64,000 nt of DNA from CALMEH01 sp964548225 (GCA_964548225.1 CAZJQP010000001.1:136632-200631), one strand, 5' to 3'. Numbered from the stretch's first letter, positions 16,610 to 25,129 are shown. Numbers and translations are program-made. Notes: a model not told the origin generated them from the letters alone.

Positions 16610-18223
16610 ATGAATCAGGAAATTTTAAATCAACCGATAATCGTTTCGGCTAAAAGCGAAAATGCTTCGGCGTGGCGTTCTTACGTTCCTTTTGCGATGG
16701 CAATTTTAGGTTCAATCGCCTTGCTTTTACTCAGAATCAACCTCGGCGGCGAACGGTTTATTTCGGACGGTGCATTGATGATGCTTGCGTTAGCGGCTTA
16801 TTTGATTGCGGCGGTTTTTTATCTGACGAATCTTTACGCGCCTTCAAATTACGCCGAAAAACTCGGAATGTGGGGCGCGACGCTCGGAGTTTTTTTCAAT
16901 CTTTCGAGCTGGCTCGTGCGGTGGGCTTCCGACTATGACCGCGAATTTACAATTTTTACGCAACAGGGTAAAAATTTGGCGGAAATGCCTTGGGTTTTCC
17001 GATATGTTCCGTTTGCGAATCTGTATGATTTGAGTTTGGCATTTGCTTTCGGTGCGGGCATTACGACGCTTCTTGTGATTCGCCGTCCGCAATTTCGTAT
17101 TGTTGCGGCAATCGCACTGCCACTTGCCGCGATTATTTTGGTCTTGGCGCGATTTATCGGCGGCGAGTTTGTTGATTTGCCACCCGTTTTGGACAGCTAT
17201 TGGCGACCGATTCACGTCGGCATCGCTTCTTTGAGCTACGGTATTGCGCTCGTTTGCTTCGCCGTTGCGGTTCTTTATCTTTTGAAGGACGGCTTAAAAG
17301 TTCAAGCAATGGCAATTTGGACAAGCATTTTTGCGCTTTCGGTTTTTGCGACAATCAGCAAATTCAGCGTTTTTTCACTTAGCTCATTCGGCACTTACAC
17401 GGCTTCGACATTTGTCGGAAATTCGCGGCAGTCTTTGGCTCTGCGGGCAGACATTCCATACGTCGGTTGGCTTCTGGTTTTGGCGGCGGTTTTGCTCGTC
17501 GGTGCGAGTATTGCATACGGAATTTATTTATCCAAAAATGATGAAAAGGCAAACAAAATCGGACGGCGTTTGATGCAAGTCGCGCTTCTCGTGCAAGTTG
17601 CAGGTATTGCAATGCTTGTTTATCAAATCAAAACGATTCAGCCGATTGTAAATTACATCAATCCGGCAACGCAATACGAGCGTTTTGCTGTTTGGATGCT
17701 TCAGCAGGAAGATGTTCCGCAAGCCCAGATTAGCCAAATAAGTTCGCAGCAACTTTCCTCGATGTCGAGTGAATGGGTTCAGCAAAACGCCGCAAATTTG
17801 CGGCTGAGTTTGAATGCTAATCCGGTCGAGCTTGCTGCGCTGATAACGGCTTTTGCAGGGACGTTTTTTATCGTTCTTTTCAGCTTCAAAACTGAAAAAA
17901 TCCGTGCCGCTTTGCCGTCGGAGGAAACTCTCGATTCGTTGATGTATAAACTCGGCGGCGTGGCTTTTGCCGGACTTGCTCTGCTTTTGATGACAGGCGC
18001 GGTTTGGGCAAACGAATCTTGGGGACGTTATTGGGGTTGGGATGCAAAAGAGGTCGGCGCATTGATTGCGTGGCTGACTTACGCGGCGTTTCTGCATTCA
18101 CGCATTGCATATGGTTGGAAAGGTCGTCGCTCGGCTTATTTTGCCGTTATCGCTTTTCTTTTCGTGATTTTTACTTATCTCGGCGTAAGCTATTTGCTTC
18201 CGGGCTTACATTCTTACGCCTAA
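16610..18223 (+). CDS. ccsA: Cytochrome c maturation protein CcsA/ResC
   Basis: 537 aa polytopic membrane protein with about a dozen hydrophobic helices. The C-terminal segment contains the haem-handling WWD signature (ESWGRYWGWDAKEVGALIAW) characteristic of CcsA/ResC/CcmF. It presents haem outside the membrane to apocytochromes together with ResB. It is longer than minimal CcsA (about 320 aa); the extra N-terminal half has its own helices, as in larger family members. It is followed by a TPR protein, also common in maturation operons. Confidence 0.9.
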   Translation: MNQEILNQPIIVSAKSENASAWRSYVPFAMAILGSIALLLLRINLGGERFISDGALMMLALAAYLIAAVFYLTNLYAPSNYAEKLGMWGATLGVFFNLSSWLVRWASDYDREFTIFTQQGKNLAEMPWVFRYVPFANLYDLSLAFAFGAGITTLLVIRRPQFRIVAAIALPLAAIILVLARFIGGEFVDLPPVLDSYWRPIHVGIASLSYGIALVCFAVAVLYLLKDGLKVQAMAIWTSIFALSVFATISKFSVFSLSSFGTYTASTFVGNSRQSLALRADIPYVGWLLVLAAVLLVGASIAYGIYLSKNDEKANKIGRRLMQVALLVQVAGIAMLVYQIKTIQPIVNYINPATQYERFAVWMLQQEDVPQAQISQISSQQLSSMSSEWVQQNAANLRLSLNANPVELAALITAFAGTFFIVLFSFKTEKIRAALPSEETLDSLMYKLGGVAFAGLALLLMTGAVWANESWGRYWGWDAKEVGALIAWLTYAAFLHSRIAYGWKGRRSAYFAVIAFLFVIFTYLGVSYLLPGLHSYA

Positions 18224-18233
18224 AACAGCGTTT

Positions 18234-18279
18234 AGCAATCAGCAGTCGGCATTCAGAAAAAAGCCAACTGCTGATTGCT
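18234..18279. repeat. Short palindromic repeat (AGCAATCAGCAGT)
   Basis: Perfect 13-bp arms (18234-18246 and 18267-18279) with a 20-nt spacer, and GACTGCTGAC continuing to 18289. It fills almost the whole gap between ccsA and the TPR gene. It looks like a dispersed intergenic palindrome. Confidence 0.5.
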
Positions 18280-18299
18280 GACTGCTGACCACTAACATT

Positions 18300-18992
18300 A
18301 TGAACAAAGACAATTTTCTTTTCGCAATTATCGGTTTATTGGCGGGTTTGATTATCGGGTTTATGTTTGCAAACTCGGTCAATCAGAACGCGGCAATGCG
18401 TGCGCCGGCGGGAATGAACCCGAATGCCGCTATGCCGCAGAATCATCCCAACGTTGATGGAAATTCGGGCGCGATGTCGCCGCAGGTGCAAGCCGCGATT
18501 GATAATGCAAAGCAAAATCCGAATGATTTTGAAGCGCAGATAAAAGCTGCTGAAGTTTATTATCAAATTCAGCGTTTTGAAGGCGCAATCGAATTTCTGA
18601 AACAGGCGAACAAATTAAAGCCGGACGATTATGAAACAATCGTCAATCTTGGTAATTCGTATTTTGACGCGAATCAATATACGGAAGCGGAAAAATGGTA
18701 TTCAGCCGCGCTTGTAAAAAAACCGGATGATACAAACGTTCGCTCTGATTTGGGTTTGACATTTATTTTCCGCGAGTCGCCGAATTATGACCGTGCAATT
18801 CAGGAATTTACAAAATCGCTCGAAAAAGAGCCGAACAAAGTGCAGACGTTGCAAAATCTGACGGTTGCCTACACGAAAAAAGGCGATGCGGCAAAAGCAA
18901 AGGAAACGCTTTCGCGGCTTGAAAGTATTGACGCGACCAACACGGCAATCCCGAAATTGCGCGAAGATATTAAGAAACTCGAATCTACATAA
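18300..18992 (+). CDS. Membrane-anchored TPR protein of the cytochrome c operon
   Basis: 230 aa: one N-terminal membrane helix (about 7-25), a low-complexity linker rich in Ala, Asn and Met, then about four TPR units (roughly 75-225; for example ..FEAQIKAAEVYYQIQRFEGA.. and ..YETIVNLGNSYFDANQY..). Position right after ccsA suggests a CcmH/NrfG-like role, presenting apocytochromes to the maturation complex. That role is inferred; the sequence alone shows only a TPR scaffold facing the periplasm. Confidence 0.75.
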   Translation: MNKDNFLFAIIGLLAGLIIGFMFANSVNQNAAMRAPAGMNPNAAMPQNHPNVDGNSGAMSPQVQAAIDNAKQNPNDFEAQIKAAEVYYQIQRFEGAIEFLKQANKLKPDDYETIVNLGNSYFDANQYTEAEKWYSAALVKKPDDTNVRSDLGLTFIFRESPNYDRAIQEFTKSLEKEPNKVQTLQNLTVAYTKKGDAAKAKETLSRLESIDATNTAIPKLREDIKKLEST

Positions 18993-19021
18993 TTTAAGTT
19001 TCAATTATCAAAAATCTAAAC

Positions 19022-19061
19022 TGTGAGATTTTTCGCACCAGAGAGAATTTTCCCGCAGTTT
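19022..19061 (+). promoter_or_regulatory. Upstream block shared with the first UspA gene
   Basis: Paralogous to 2266-2305. It begins with TGTGA-GATTTT-TCGCA (19022-19037), 9 of 10 to the Crp-type operator, about 230 bp before the UspA start. No gene is seen in the rest of 18993-19268. Confidence 0.45.
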
Positions 19062-19268
19062 AGGTTTTTTTTGTTCAAAATTTGTTGTAAATATATCGCA
19101 AATGCCCGTAAAATCAGAAAAAGAAACTTGATTTCCTAAAATTTAAAGTGGAACACCGTTTGCTCTCTAAAGTAGATGAAAGGGAGTGAAACCGAAGTAA
19201 CAAACGAAATATTAAGGGCAAATTAAAGGTTTTTTTTGAGTAAGTAAATAAATAAGGAGCGAAAAACA

Positions 19269-19712
19269 ATGAAAATACTAATTGCAACAGACGGTTCAAA
19301 ATTCAGCCAAGCGGCAATCGGGAAATGTTCTGAATTGTTCGGTAAATCGGAAAATGTTTCCATAAAAATAATCAGCGCGGTTGCTACACCATATGTTGCC
19401 GCCGAACCTTTTGCAATTTCGGCTGATTATTACCGCGAGTTAGAAGGAGAATTGATGAAAGACGCAAAGAAAAACGTCGAGGAAGCCAAAGAGCAAATTG
19501 GCGCATCGTTGCCGAATGCAGAAGTTGCCACACAGATTTTCATCGGTCAGCCTGAACAGGTAATTGTCGAAGAAGCCGAAACTTGGGGCGCGGACTTGAT
19601 AGTTGTCGGTTCGCACGGTTACGGTTTTTGGTCGCGTGCATTACTTGGTTCGGTTTCTAATACGGTTATTAATCACGCACCGTGTTCGGTGATGGTGGTT
19701 CGCGGAAGTTAA
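19269..19712 (+). CDS. Universal stress protein, UspA family (second copy)
   Basis: 147 aa, MKILIATDGSKF at the start and the ATP-binding GSHGYGFWSRALLGS near the end. It is a clear paralogue of the protein at 2456-2914. Both have the same ribosome-site context (AAGGAGCGAAAAA) before the ATG. The next gene, a flavoprotein, starts 4 bp after its stop, so they form an operon. The two UspA genes bracket the respiratory island, one at each end. Confidence 0.93.
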   Translation: MKILIATDGSKFSQAAIGKCSELFGKSENVSIKIISAVATPYVAAEPFAISADYYRELEGELMKDAKKNVEEAKEQIGASLPNAEVATQIFIGQPEQVIVEEAETWGADLIVVGSHGYGFWSRALLGSVSNTVINHAPCSVMVVRGS

Positions 19713-19716
19713 TATT

Positions 19717-20844
19717 ATGGCAAAGATTTTAATTTTGGGCGGCGGTTTTGCCGGTTTAATTGCGGCTGAAAGACTTGCTGCCGGATTGGATTCGACGCAT
19801 CAGATTACGCTGGTTGCGCCAAATCAAAAATTTACGTTTTATCCGGCACTCGTGCAATTTGCTTTCGGCAAATGTGAGTTAGACGATATTCAATTCGACC
19901 TTTCCGCCAAACTCACCGAAATTGGTGTTCAATTCGTGCAAGGCGAGTTAGTTCGTATCAATTCCGAAAGGCGTTCGGTAGGAATTGCGGGCGCGGATTT
20001 TAATGGCGAAATACATTATGATTATTTAGTCATTGCCATTGGTCGCCGTTTGGCAACCGAAAAAATGCCCGGATTTTTTGAAAACGCGCAACATCTTCTT
20101 GGTGTAAAGGCGGCACAAAAATTCGGCGATCTCGTGCGAAATTTTCAAGCCGGAACAATCATCGTCGGAATGTGTCCCGATGGTCGTTTGCCTGTTCCCG
20201 TTTGCGAAACCGCATTTGCATTAGCGCAAAAGTTTGAAGCGGAAATGCGTGAAGGAACGGTGAAAATAAAAGTGATTTTTCCCGAATCGGTCGAAGCCGC
20301 GTTTGGCGGCGCGAATTTGCACAAAGAACTCGAAACCGCTTTCAAAAATCACGGCATCAATGTTTTGTATGACATTCCGATTAGTGAAATTTCATTTAAC
20401 GAAATCATTTCGACAAGAAAACACCGCATAAGTTGTGATTTGCTGATGCTCGTGCCGCCGTTTCGCGGAAATGCCGCATTGCGCGATTTGGGCGCATCCG
20501 ATGACGATGATTTTATTAAAGTTGACGGTTTGATGCGCGTTCACGGGCAAGAAAAGACTTACGCGGCTGGCGATATTGTGGCTTTTTCCGGTCCGAAATT
20601 TGGGCATATGGCGGTGCGCCAAGCCGAAATCGCGGCAGAAAACATCATCTCGGAAATCGAAGGCAAAGAGCCGTTTGAGCAATATTATCACGAAATCGCC
20701 ACAGTTATTGATACTGGCGGCGCAGATTCGATTTATCTGCACTACGGAATCTGGGATGATTCGCTATATCGCTTGAAAAAGGGCAGATTTTGGGGTTGGG
20801 CGAAAGAAGCGCACGACCGTTTTTGGCGGGCAAAACACAGCTGA
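19717..20844 (+). CDS. FAD-dependent oxidoreductase, SQR/NDH-2-like
   Basis: 375 aa. N-terminal FAD-binding motif GGGFAGLIAAERL, a second dinucleotide segment around 145-165, and the C-terminal FAD motif TYAAGDIVAF. The family includes sulfide:quinone reductases and type II NADH dehydrogenases, which pass electrons to quinone. Cysteines occur at GMCPDGRLPVPVCETAF and ISCDLL, but the full three-cysteine SQR set is not evident, so the substrate is open. It follows a UspA gene and ends at a strong hairpin. A role feeding or protecting the quinone pool fits the region. Confidence 0.82.
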   Translation: MAKILILGGGFAGLIAAERLAAGLDSTHQITLVAPNQKFTFYPALVQFAFGKCELDDIQFDLSAKLTEIGVQFVQGELVRINSERRSVGIAGADFNGEIHYDYLVIAIGRRLATEKMPGFFENAQHLLGVKAAQKFGDLVRNFQAGTIIVGMCPDGRLPVPVCETAFALAQKFEAEMREGTVKIKVIFPESVEAAFGGANLHKELETAFKNHGINVLYDIPISEISFNEIISTRKHRISCDLLMLVPPFRGNAALRDLGASDDDDFIKVDGLMRVHGQEKTYAAGDIVAFSGPKFGHMAVRQAEIAAENIISEIEGKEPFEQYYHEIATVIDTGGADSIYLHYGIWDDSLYRLKKGRFWGWAKEAHDRFWRAKHS

Positions 20845-20950
20845 AAGTGTTGGAAAAACTGCGAAATTCTAAAAGCAATTTCAGTGGAAAGCCTTGATAA
20901 AAATCCAATTAAATTAATTGCTTAGCAAACATCTGTTACAAAATAGAGTT

Positions 20951-20980
20951 AAAGCCATTAGACGGATAACTAATGGCTTT
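20951..20980 (+). terminator. Terminator-like hairpin after the flavoprotein gene
   Basis: Perfect 11-bp arms (20951-20961 and 20970-20980), 8-nt loop, followed by a T-rich stretch. It lies 106 bp after the stop codon. Confidence 0.6.
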
Positions 20981-21032
20981 ATTTCTTTGCTTAACAAACG
21001 AATATTTTTTCAAATTTTGATAAATTAAATCT

Positions 21033-21140
21033 ATGAAAAATATTCGGGAAATCTTCGTTGATATTGAATATTTATTGGTTGCAAAGCATCCGGCTTTTGA
21101 TGTGTTTCCTGATAATGATGAACTGAAACGCAGGAAATAA
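21033..21140 (+). CDS. Possible 35-aa protein
   Basis: A short frame from ATG 21033 encodes a charged peptide beginning MKNIREIFVDIEYLL and ending in ELKRRK. It ends 15 bp before the next gene. It could be a small protein or a remnant; no family is recognised and no clear ribosome site is seen. Confidence 0.25.
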   Translation: MKNIREIFVDIEYLLVAKHPAFDVFPDNDELKRRK

Positions 21141-21155
21141 AGAAGTTATAATTAT

Positions 21156-21728
21156 ATGAATGGATTAGCGAATTCCAAATTATCAAAGATTTTTGTGGGT
21201 TTTATTTTCTTCATAACTTGTTTTTCTTCCGCTTTTTCGCAAACGGATAAACGAATCGAAGAAATCCGCAAAATTTATCAAGAAGTGAACAAAAAAGTCG
21301 CGGAATGTGAGCAAAACGGCGACACTTCGACAACTTTTTTGACGGAAATTGTGGTCAACAAAAATGACGGACCGTATCCTGCGGTTGGAATTTATAAATC
21401 GGTTATCAAATTTTATTACACCTTTGGCGACCGCGAAAAAAATCCGTATCCGAATCGTTTGTTGAAAATTGCGATAACAACGAATCGCTCGGCGACGACT
21501 GAAACATCCGAGTTTTTGTTCAATGAAAGCGGTCAGTTAATCTTCTATTTTGAAAACAAAGAAGAAACAGAACGACGCATTTATTTTTTTGGAGAAAAGC
21601 CGATTCAGTTTTTAGACGGAAAGAAAATCATTGAACCGAAAAGCAAACCGACAATCAGATTTGCACAGGAAATTGCCAAACAGCGTCAAAAAATGGTCAG
21701 TATTTTTCAAAACAGTCTGGAGAATTAA
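21156..21728 (+). CDS. Secreted protein of unknown function
   Basis: 190 aa with a signal peptide (about 10-30, cleavage near AFSQ). The mature part is charged and mixed alpha/beta, starting with a helical segment (KRIEEIRKIYQEVNKKVAECEQNG) and ending with another (FAQEIAKQRQKMVSIFQ, split from its context). No catalytic motif was recognised. It stands alone, with no obvious operon partner. A periplasmic lifestyle is inferred only from the signal. Confidence 0.7.
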   Translation: MNGLANSKLSKIFVGFIFFITCFSSAFSQTDKRIEEIRKIYQEVNKKVAECEQNGDTSTTFLTEIVVNKNDGPYPAVGIYKSVIKFYYTFGDREKNPYPNRLLKIAITTNRSATTETSEFLFNESGQLIFYFENKEETERRIYFFGEKPIQFLDGKKIIEPKSKPTIRFAQEIAKQRQKMVSIFQNSLEN

Positions 21729-21903
21729 AAGTCAGGATAAATCTCGGAATATCCGGGAAATTTGTTTGGATGATGCGTCAGATTGATAATTTGATTGCCC
21801 AATTATTTTATCGTCTTTTCAAAAAGCGGAAACGTGGGCGTGAAGAAGTGCATCATTTTTTTTGACACGATTCTTTGCGTTCACGTTTCTGTTTATAATG
21901 CTC

Positions 21904-22260
21904 TTAATTTGTCGGTTCTGTCGGTTTTGACGATTTTTTGCGTTCGCTTTTCTTTGTGCCGCCGGCTTTTTCGTATTCGTTGCTGTTCTTGCCGTATTTC
22001 GCGCCGACTGCCAGCAAAATCCGCTCGTGAAAATCCTTTAATTCCGCTTCGTTTTGCTCATAAATATTGAGCTTTTCATCAACCAACGAAAGCGTCGTAT
22101 TATAATCGGAAAGCGAATTAGCCGTTTCTTCAATCTTGGTTGTATATGCGGCAGCTGTTACTCCGTTTCCCAAATCCAAATCCACGGCGATTGATTTAAT
22201 TCCCGCCAGCCGGACATTTGCTTCTTCAATAATTTTTGATGTTTTCTTAATTCGTGCCAT
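21904..22260 (-). CDS. Small conserved protein next to a 21-bp repeat array
   Basis: 118 aa, no signal peptide. It starts with a basic stretch (MARIKKTSK), then RLAGIKSIAVDLDLGNGVT, a helical middle (about 35-85) and a C-terminal YGKNSNEYEKAGGTKKSERK tail rich in Lys and Ser. From memory, a family with LDLGNGLT and YGKNS.EYE.AGG motifs exists in cyanobacteria and Acidobacteria; it has no known function. The start has AAGGAGA upstream. Its 5' flank (22285-22575) is a 21-bp-phased repeat array beginning about 30 bp from the start codon. A basic, two-part helical protein beside an array could bind nucleic acid, but that is conjecture. Confidence 0.75.
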   Translation of the reverse strand: MARIKKTSKIIEEANVRLAGIKSIAVDLDLGNGVTAAAYTTKIEETANSLSDYNTTLSLVDEKLNIYEQNEAELKDFHERILLAVGAKYGKNSNEYEKAGGTKKSERKKSSKPTEPTN

Positions 22261-22284
22261 AAAAATCTCCTTATCAACTTCATA

Positions 22285-22575
22285 AAGATTTGTCTAAGGC
22301 TTTGAAAACAAAGAATCGGGAACTTAAAACAAAAAATCAGGTTCTGCAAACAAAGATTTCAGTTGTGCAAACTAACTTCGAGGTTCTGAAAACTCAATCT
22401 TAACCACTCGAAACAAAGATTCATCTTCCGCAAACTAACTTTTGTCCTTCTCCAACTTGATTTCACCAACCTTAAACCAAGTCCGCTAAACCACAAATCA
22501 AGTCTCAAGCAATGCCAATAAAGTTTCGTCTGTCAAAAACTAGGTAACAAAAACTCCAAACCCAATACTGCAATC
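22285..22575. repeat. Degenerate tandem array, 21-bp period, about 13 units
   Basis: An AAAC core (AAAC at ten positions, CAAC, AAAT or CAAT at three) recurs at exactly 21-bp steps: 22306, 22327, 22348, 22369, 22390, 22411, 22432, 22453, 22474, 22495, 22516, 22537 and 22558. Between cores the units are about half conserved (for example GTTCTGCAAACAAAGATTTC at 22341-22360). No insertion or deletion breaks the phase over 250 bp. It occupies the whole gap between the macrodomain cassette and the 118-aa gene. The related array is at 37117-37547. Confidence 0.85.
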
Positions 22576-22632
22576 TCACAGACGAATTTAAGATGAAATT
22601 GATACGGAAAAGGTTTGTTAAGCGGGAAAATT

Positions 22633-23109
22633 TTATTTCGGAAGAAAAAGCAAAACTTCAATATTCGGCAAATTAACAAAAGCATTTTCAATCAAAGGCT
22701 TAACCTCATTCCAATCCAAACCGCCAAGTCCGCAACCAAGCGCGGGCATTGCGATTGATTTGATTTCATATCGTTCAACCGCTTCAACCAAACTTTGCAA
22801 ACCACTTTCAATATTTTCGATTCGGCTTGCCTCGCGCCAATGTCTTTTGGTCGGAAAATTGATAATAAAACGCGGCGAAGATGCAGAAACCCGCGCGTGA
22901 GCAAGGGTGCAAAGGTCAAAAACCCGAACTTTCCCGATTGCCAATTCGCCATTTTGACAAGCAAGTTTGTAAGCCTTGAAATATTCGGCGGGAAACTTTT
23001 GCTTAAATTGCAAGGCGATTCCTTTGCCCATTACGCCGACGCAATTAACGGCATTGACGAGGGTTTCGGTTTTTGCTTCAAAGAGGTTTCCGGTAGCTTC
23101 TTTTATCAT
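22633..23109 (-). CDS. Macrodomain protein, DarG/TARG1-like
   Basis: 158-aa single macrodomain. Family motifs: LVNAVNCVGVMGKGIALQFK (ADP-ribose loop), FIINFPTKRHWR with the lysine used for catalysis in TARG1/DarG, and ALGCGLGGLDW. TARG1/DarG macrodomains remove ADP-ribose from nucleic acid or protein, and DarG is the antitoxin of the DarT toxin. No DarT-like gene is seen, and the C-terminal DarG domain is missing. Residues about 66-76 (CTLAHARVSAS) look like an extra in-frame insert between two conserved strands. It is the last gene of a four-gene operon, 5 bp after the previous stop. Confidence 0.85.
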   Translation of the reverse strand: MIKEATGNLFEAKTETLVNAVNCVGVMGKGIALQFKQKFPAEYFKAYKLACQNGELAIGKVRVFDLCTLAHARVSASSPRFIINFPTKRHWREASRIENIESGLQSLVEAVERYEIKSIAMPALGCGLGGLDWNEVKPLIENAFVNLPNIEVLLFLPK

Positions 23110-23114
23110 TAGAT

Positions 23115-23696
23115 TTATGAGATTTTATTAATCGGAGTTGGTAATCCTACACGCATATAAAATCTTGCAAAGGCTTGAGATAAATGCTCTCGGTAAGGTG
23201 GAAGTAATCGAGGTCTCTGATTCTTACGTTTTTTTAGCACATTCTCCAAAAATGTTCTTGGAATAGTATAGACTTCGTAGAAATCAACAATTCGATGCTC
23301 AAACGGAACTTTTTGATTAGTGGTGCTGTTCAAAAGACTTTTGTGCCAAATAGTTCCATTTTCGAGTTCATTCACATATTTGTTCCACGCTTTGGGAGTT
23401 AAGTTTTGATTCTTTGAAATCAATTCCTTTTCAAGTAGCGATTTATACTCTGAAATTGCAATATGAGGGCAAAGTGTTACATTTGAAATTTTACTGTTTT
23501 CCAAATCGCAAGCCTGAGTCATTACGACAACATCAGCAGAAATAAATTCTATTGAAGACTTCAAAATATCAATTTCGCTTTTTCTAGCAGGGTTTGAAAT
23601 GTCTTTTTTCCATACTGAAACAGGGCAATCAAAAATTAAATCGCCCTGTGTCAAAGGTTTTCTTGCTGAAACTATTTCATACCAATTATTCGTCAT
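23115..23696 (-). CDS. Unknown protein with TQACDLE motif
   Basis: 193 aa, soluble. N-terminal PLTQGDLIFDCPV and central VVVMTQACDLEN are the strongest motifs; a basic C-terminal KKRKNQRPRLLPPYREHLS follows. From memory, proteins with TQGD..F.CPV and TQSCDLE occur sporadically next to TIGR04255 proteins; none has a known function. The start at 23696 overlaps the upstream gene by 11 bp, and the macrodomain gene follows after 5 bp. Its conserved Cys-Asp pair could be a metal or active site, which is a guess. Confidence 0.75.
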   Translation of the reverse strand: MTNNWYEIVSARKPLTQGDLIFDCPVSVWKKDISNPARKSEIDILKSSIEFISADVVVMTQACDLENSKISNVTLCPHIAISEYKSLLEKELISKNQNLTPKAWNKYVNELENGTIWHKSLLNSTTNQKVPFEHRIVDFYEVYTIPRTFLENVLKKRKNQRPRLLPPYREHLSQAFARFYMRVGLPTPINKIS

Positions 23697-24132
23697 TATC
23701 AAGGAGAAAAGGCTCAATTATTATGTCAGGCTTCCATCTTTTTAGTTCTTTAGTTTTAATTTCTACTTTTTGTGAAAACAGAACTTTACGAGGATATTCA
23801 AAAACTTGAACTCCGTTCAACAAAGAGTCATCAAATTCTTCGTCTTCATTACTTACTAAATTTTGTGTAACTGAACTATTGAAATCAGTATCAAAAGTTG
23901 CAGTTTCTGCGGAATCTTTCAAAACTGCAAAATTGGTTGTAGCGTGTTTCAATAAATCCTTTCCAAAATTAAGTGAAGTCCGTGGAACAAGCCTATATGA
24001 TTGATTATTGCCACTTATGACAATTTCTAATCCTAAAGGCAAATCGAATCCGGAAAAATCAGAACAATCATTCATAGAATCATTTTGTCTTCGTTGTTGA
24101 ATGACTATTGGCATATTTACTGTTGCTTCCAT
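23686..24132 (-). CDS. Unknown cassette protein
   Basis: 148 aa, acidic and Ser/Asp-rich in the middle (SNEDEEFDDSLLNG), with a C-terminal KRWKPDIIIEPFLLDNDE. No family recognised. Its start overlaps the stop of the TIGR04255-like gene (TAATG), and its end overlaps the next gene, so it is translationally coupled to both. It may be an adaptor or regulatory subunit of the cassette. Confidence 0.65.
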   Translation of the reverse strand: MEATVNMPIVIQQRRQNDSMNDCSDFSGFDLPLGLEIVISGNNQSYRLVPRTSLNFGKDLLKHATTNFAVLKDSAETATFDTDFNSSVTQNLVSNEDEEFDDSLLNGVQVFEYPRKVLFSQKVEIKTKELKRWKPDIIIEPFLLDNDE

Positions 24133-24953
24133 TATTGCCTCCTTTTCCAAACTTCTTTTTGAATTTTGTCGCCTGTTAAATCGGTAAATCCCTTAACAAT
24201 CCATTCTCTTGCGACCTCAAACCAATTGGACATCTCCGTTAAGTTTTTACGGTTAAATCCGCGAACAGTTAAATCAAGAATTATTACTTTTTTATTATTT
24301 GCTTTCCTTACTGCTCCGGTTTTGATTGTTGCATATAATCTTCCCATTTTATTGGGTAACAAGAAACTTATACGCGAATTTATAGTTTCGGGTTCTTTAA
24401 GAATTAAACCGGTTTCGATGTTTGATTGAAATTTCGGGAAAATATTTATCAAATCTTTATTAGTTTTCCACAAATCATTTTCCTCAATTTGATTAACGTA
24501 TGTTAGTTCATATTGAGCAGGAACTATTTGCATTTGAGAATTTTCTAAGAAACCATTGAATTTACCAAGTTTGTCCTTGAATTCGTCAAACACTTTTTCA
24601 TAGCGTGGATAAGTATCATTTAGCTCTAGTTTTCGCCAGTTAAAAATAAATCTGTCACGCTGAATCTGAATTATGTTTCTTGCATCTTGAGAAATAAACA
24701 TTTGACGAGGTAGCGGTGGAATATTTGTAAAATTTAAATTGGCTTCATATTCCTGTCCTTCAATAATTTCGATTGGAGATGCGAGTGGGGCAAGTTCTTC
24801 CACTTTCGGAAAATCAGGTTGATAAATCCCCCATAAAATACCGAAATGTGTTGCTATGAAATTATCGAGCGGTTGAAAAGTAACTCCGCAAACAACTTCC
24901 GTTAATGGCGGATTATCATATTCAGGCAGAATTTTACTTTTCTTATTTGGCAT
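24132..24953 (-). CDS. TIGR04255-like protein
   Basis: 273 aa. Starts with YDNPPLTEVVCGVTFQPL, the N-terminal signature of the TIGR04255 family of sporadically distributed proteins, and carries IQIQRDRFIFNWRK and YELTYVNQI in the expected order. Family function is unknown; it has an all-soluble alpha/beta architecture and often lies in small two- or three-gene cassettes. The ATG at 24953 is preferred over a TTG 12 bp upstream. First gene of the cassette; the promoter should lie in 24954-25129. Confidence 0.8.
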   Translation of the reverse strand: MPNKKSKILPEYDNPPLTEVVCGVTFQPLDNFIATHFGILWGIYQPDFPKVEELAPLASPIEIIEGQEYEANLNFTNIPPLPRQMFISQDARNIIQIQRDRFIFNWRKLELNDTYPRYEKVFDEFKDKLGKFNGFLENSQMQIVPAQYELTYVNQIEENDLWKTNKDLINIFPKFQSNIETGLILKEPETINSRISFLLPNKMGRLYATIKTGAVRKANNKKVIILDLTVRGFNRKNLTEMSNWFEVAREWIVKGFTDLTGDKIQKEVWKRRQ

Positions 24954-25129
24954 CTTTGAAGTCAATCGTAAATATTGCTGGGATTTTTTAGTCGGCTAAA
25001 TCTAACTGTTTACTGAAATTCGCTCAAGCTATTTAATACTCTATTATAAAATTCGTAATTTACGAAAGCAATAAATAATAGTTTGCCCAATTTTATTACA
25101 ATTTGTAAGATTAAATGAAGCAAAAGTTT

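Noticed and set aside
19717..20844. Firm call as sulfide:quinone reductase
   Set aside because: The three-cysteine pattern of true SQR is not clear, so only the wider family is stated.
22633..24953. DarTG toxin-antitoxin pair
   Set aside because: The macrodomain fits DarG, but none of the neighbours has recognisable DarT motifs, and the C-terminal part of DarG is absent.
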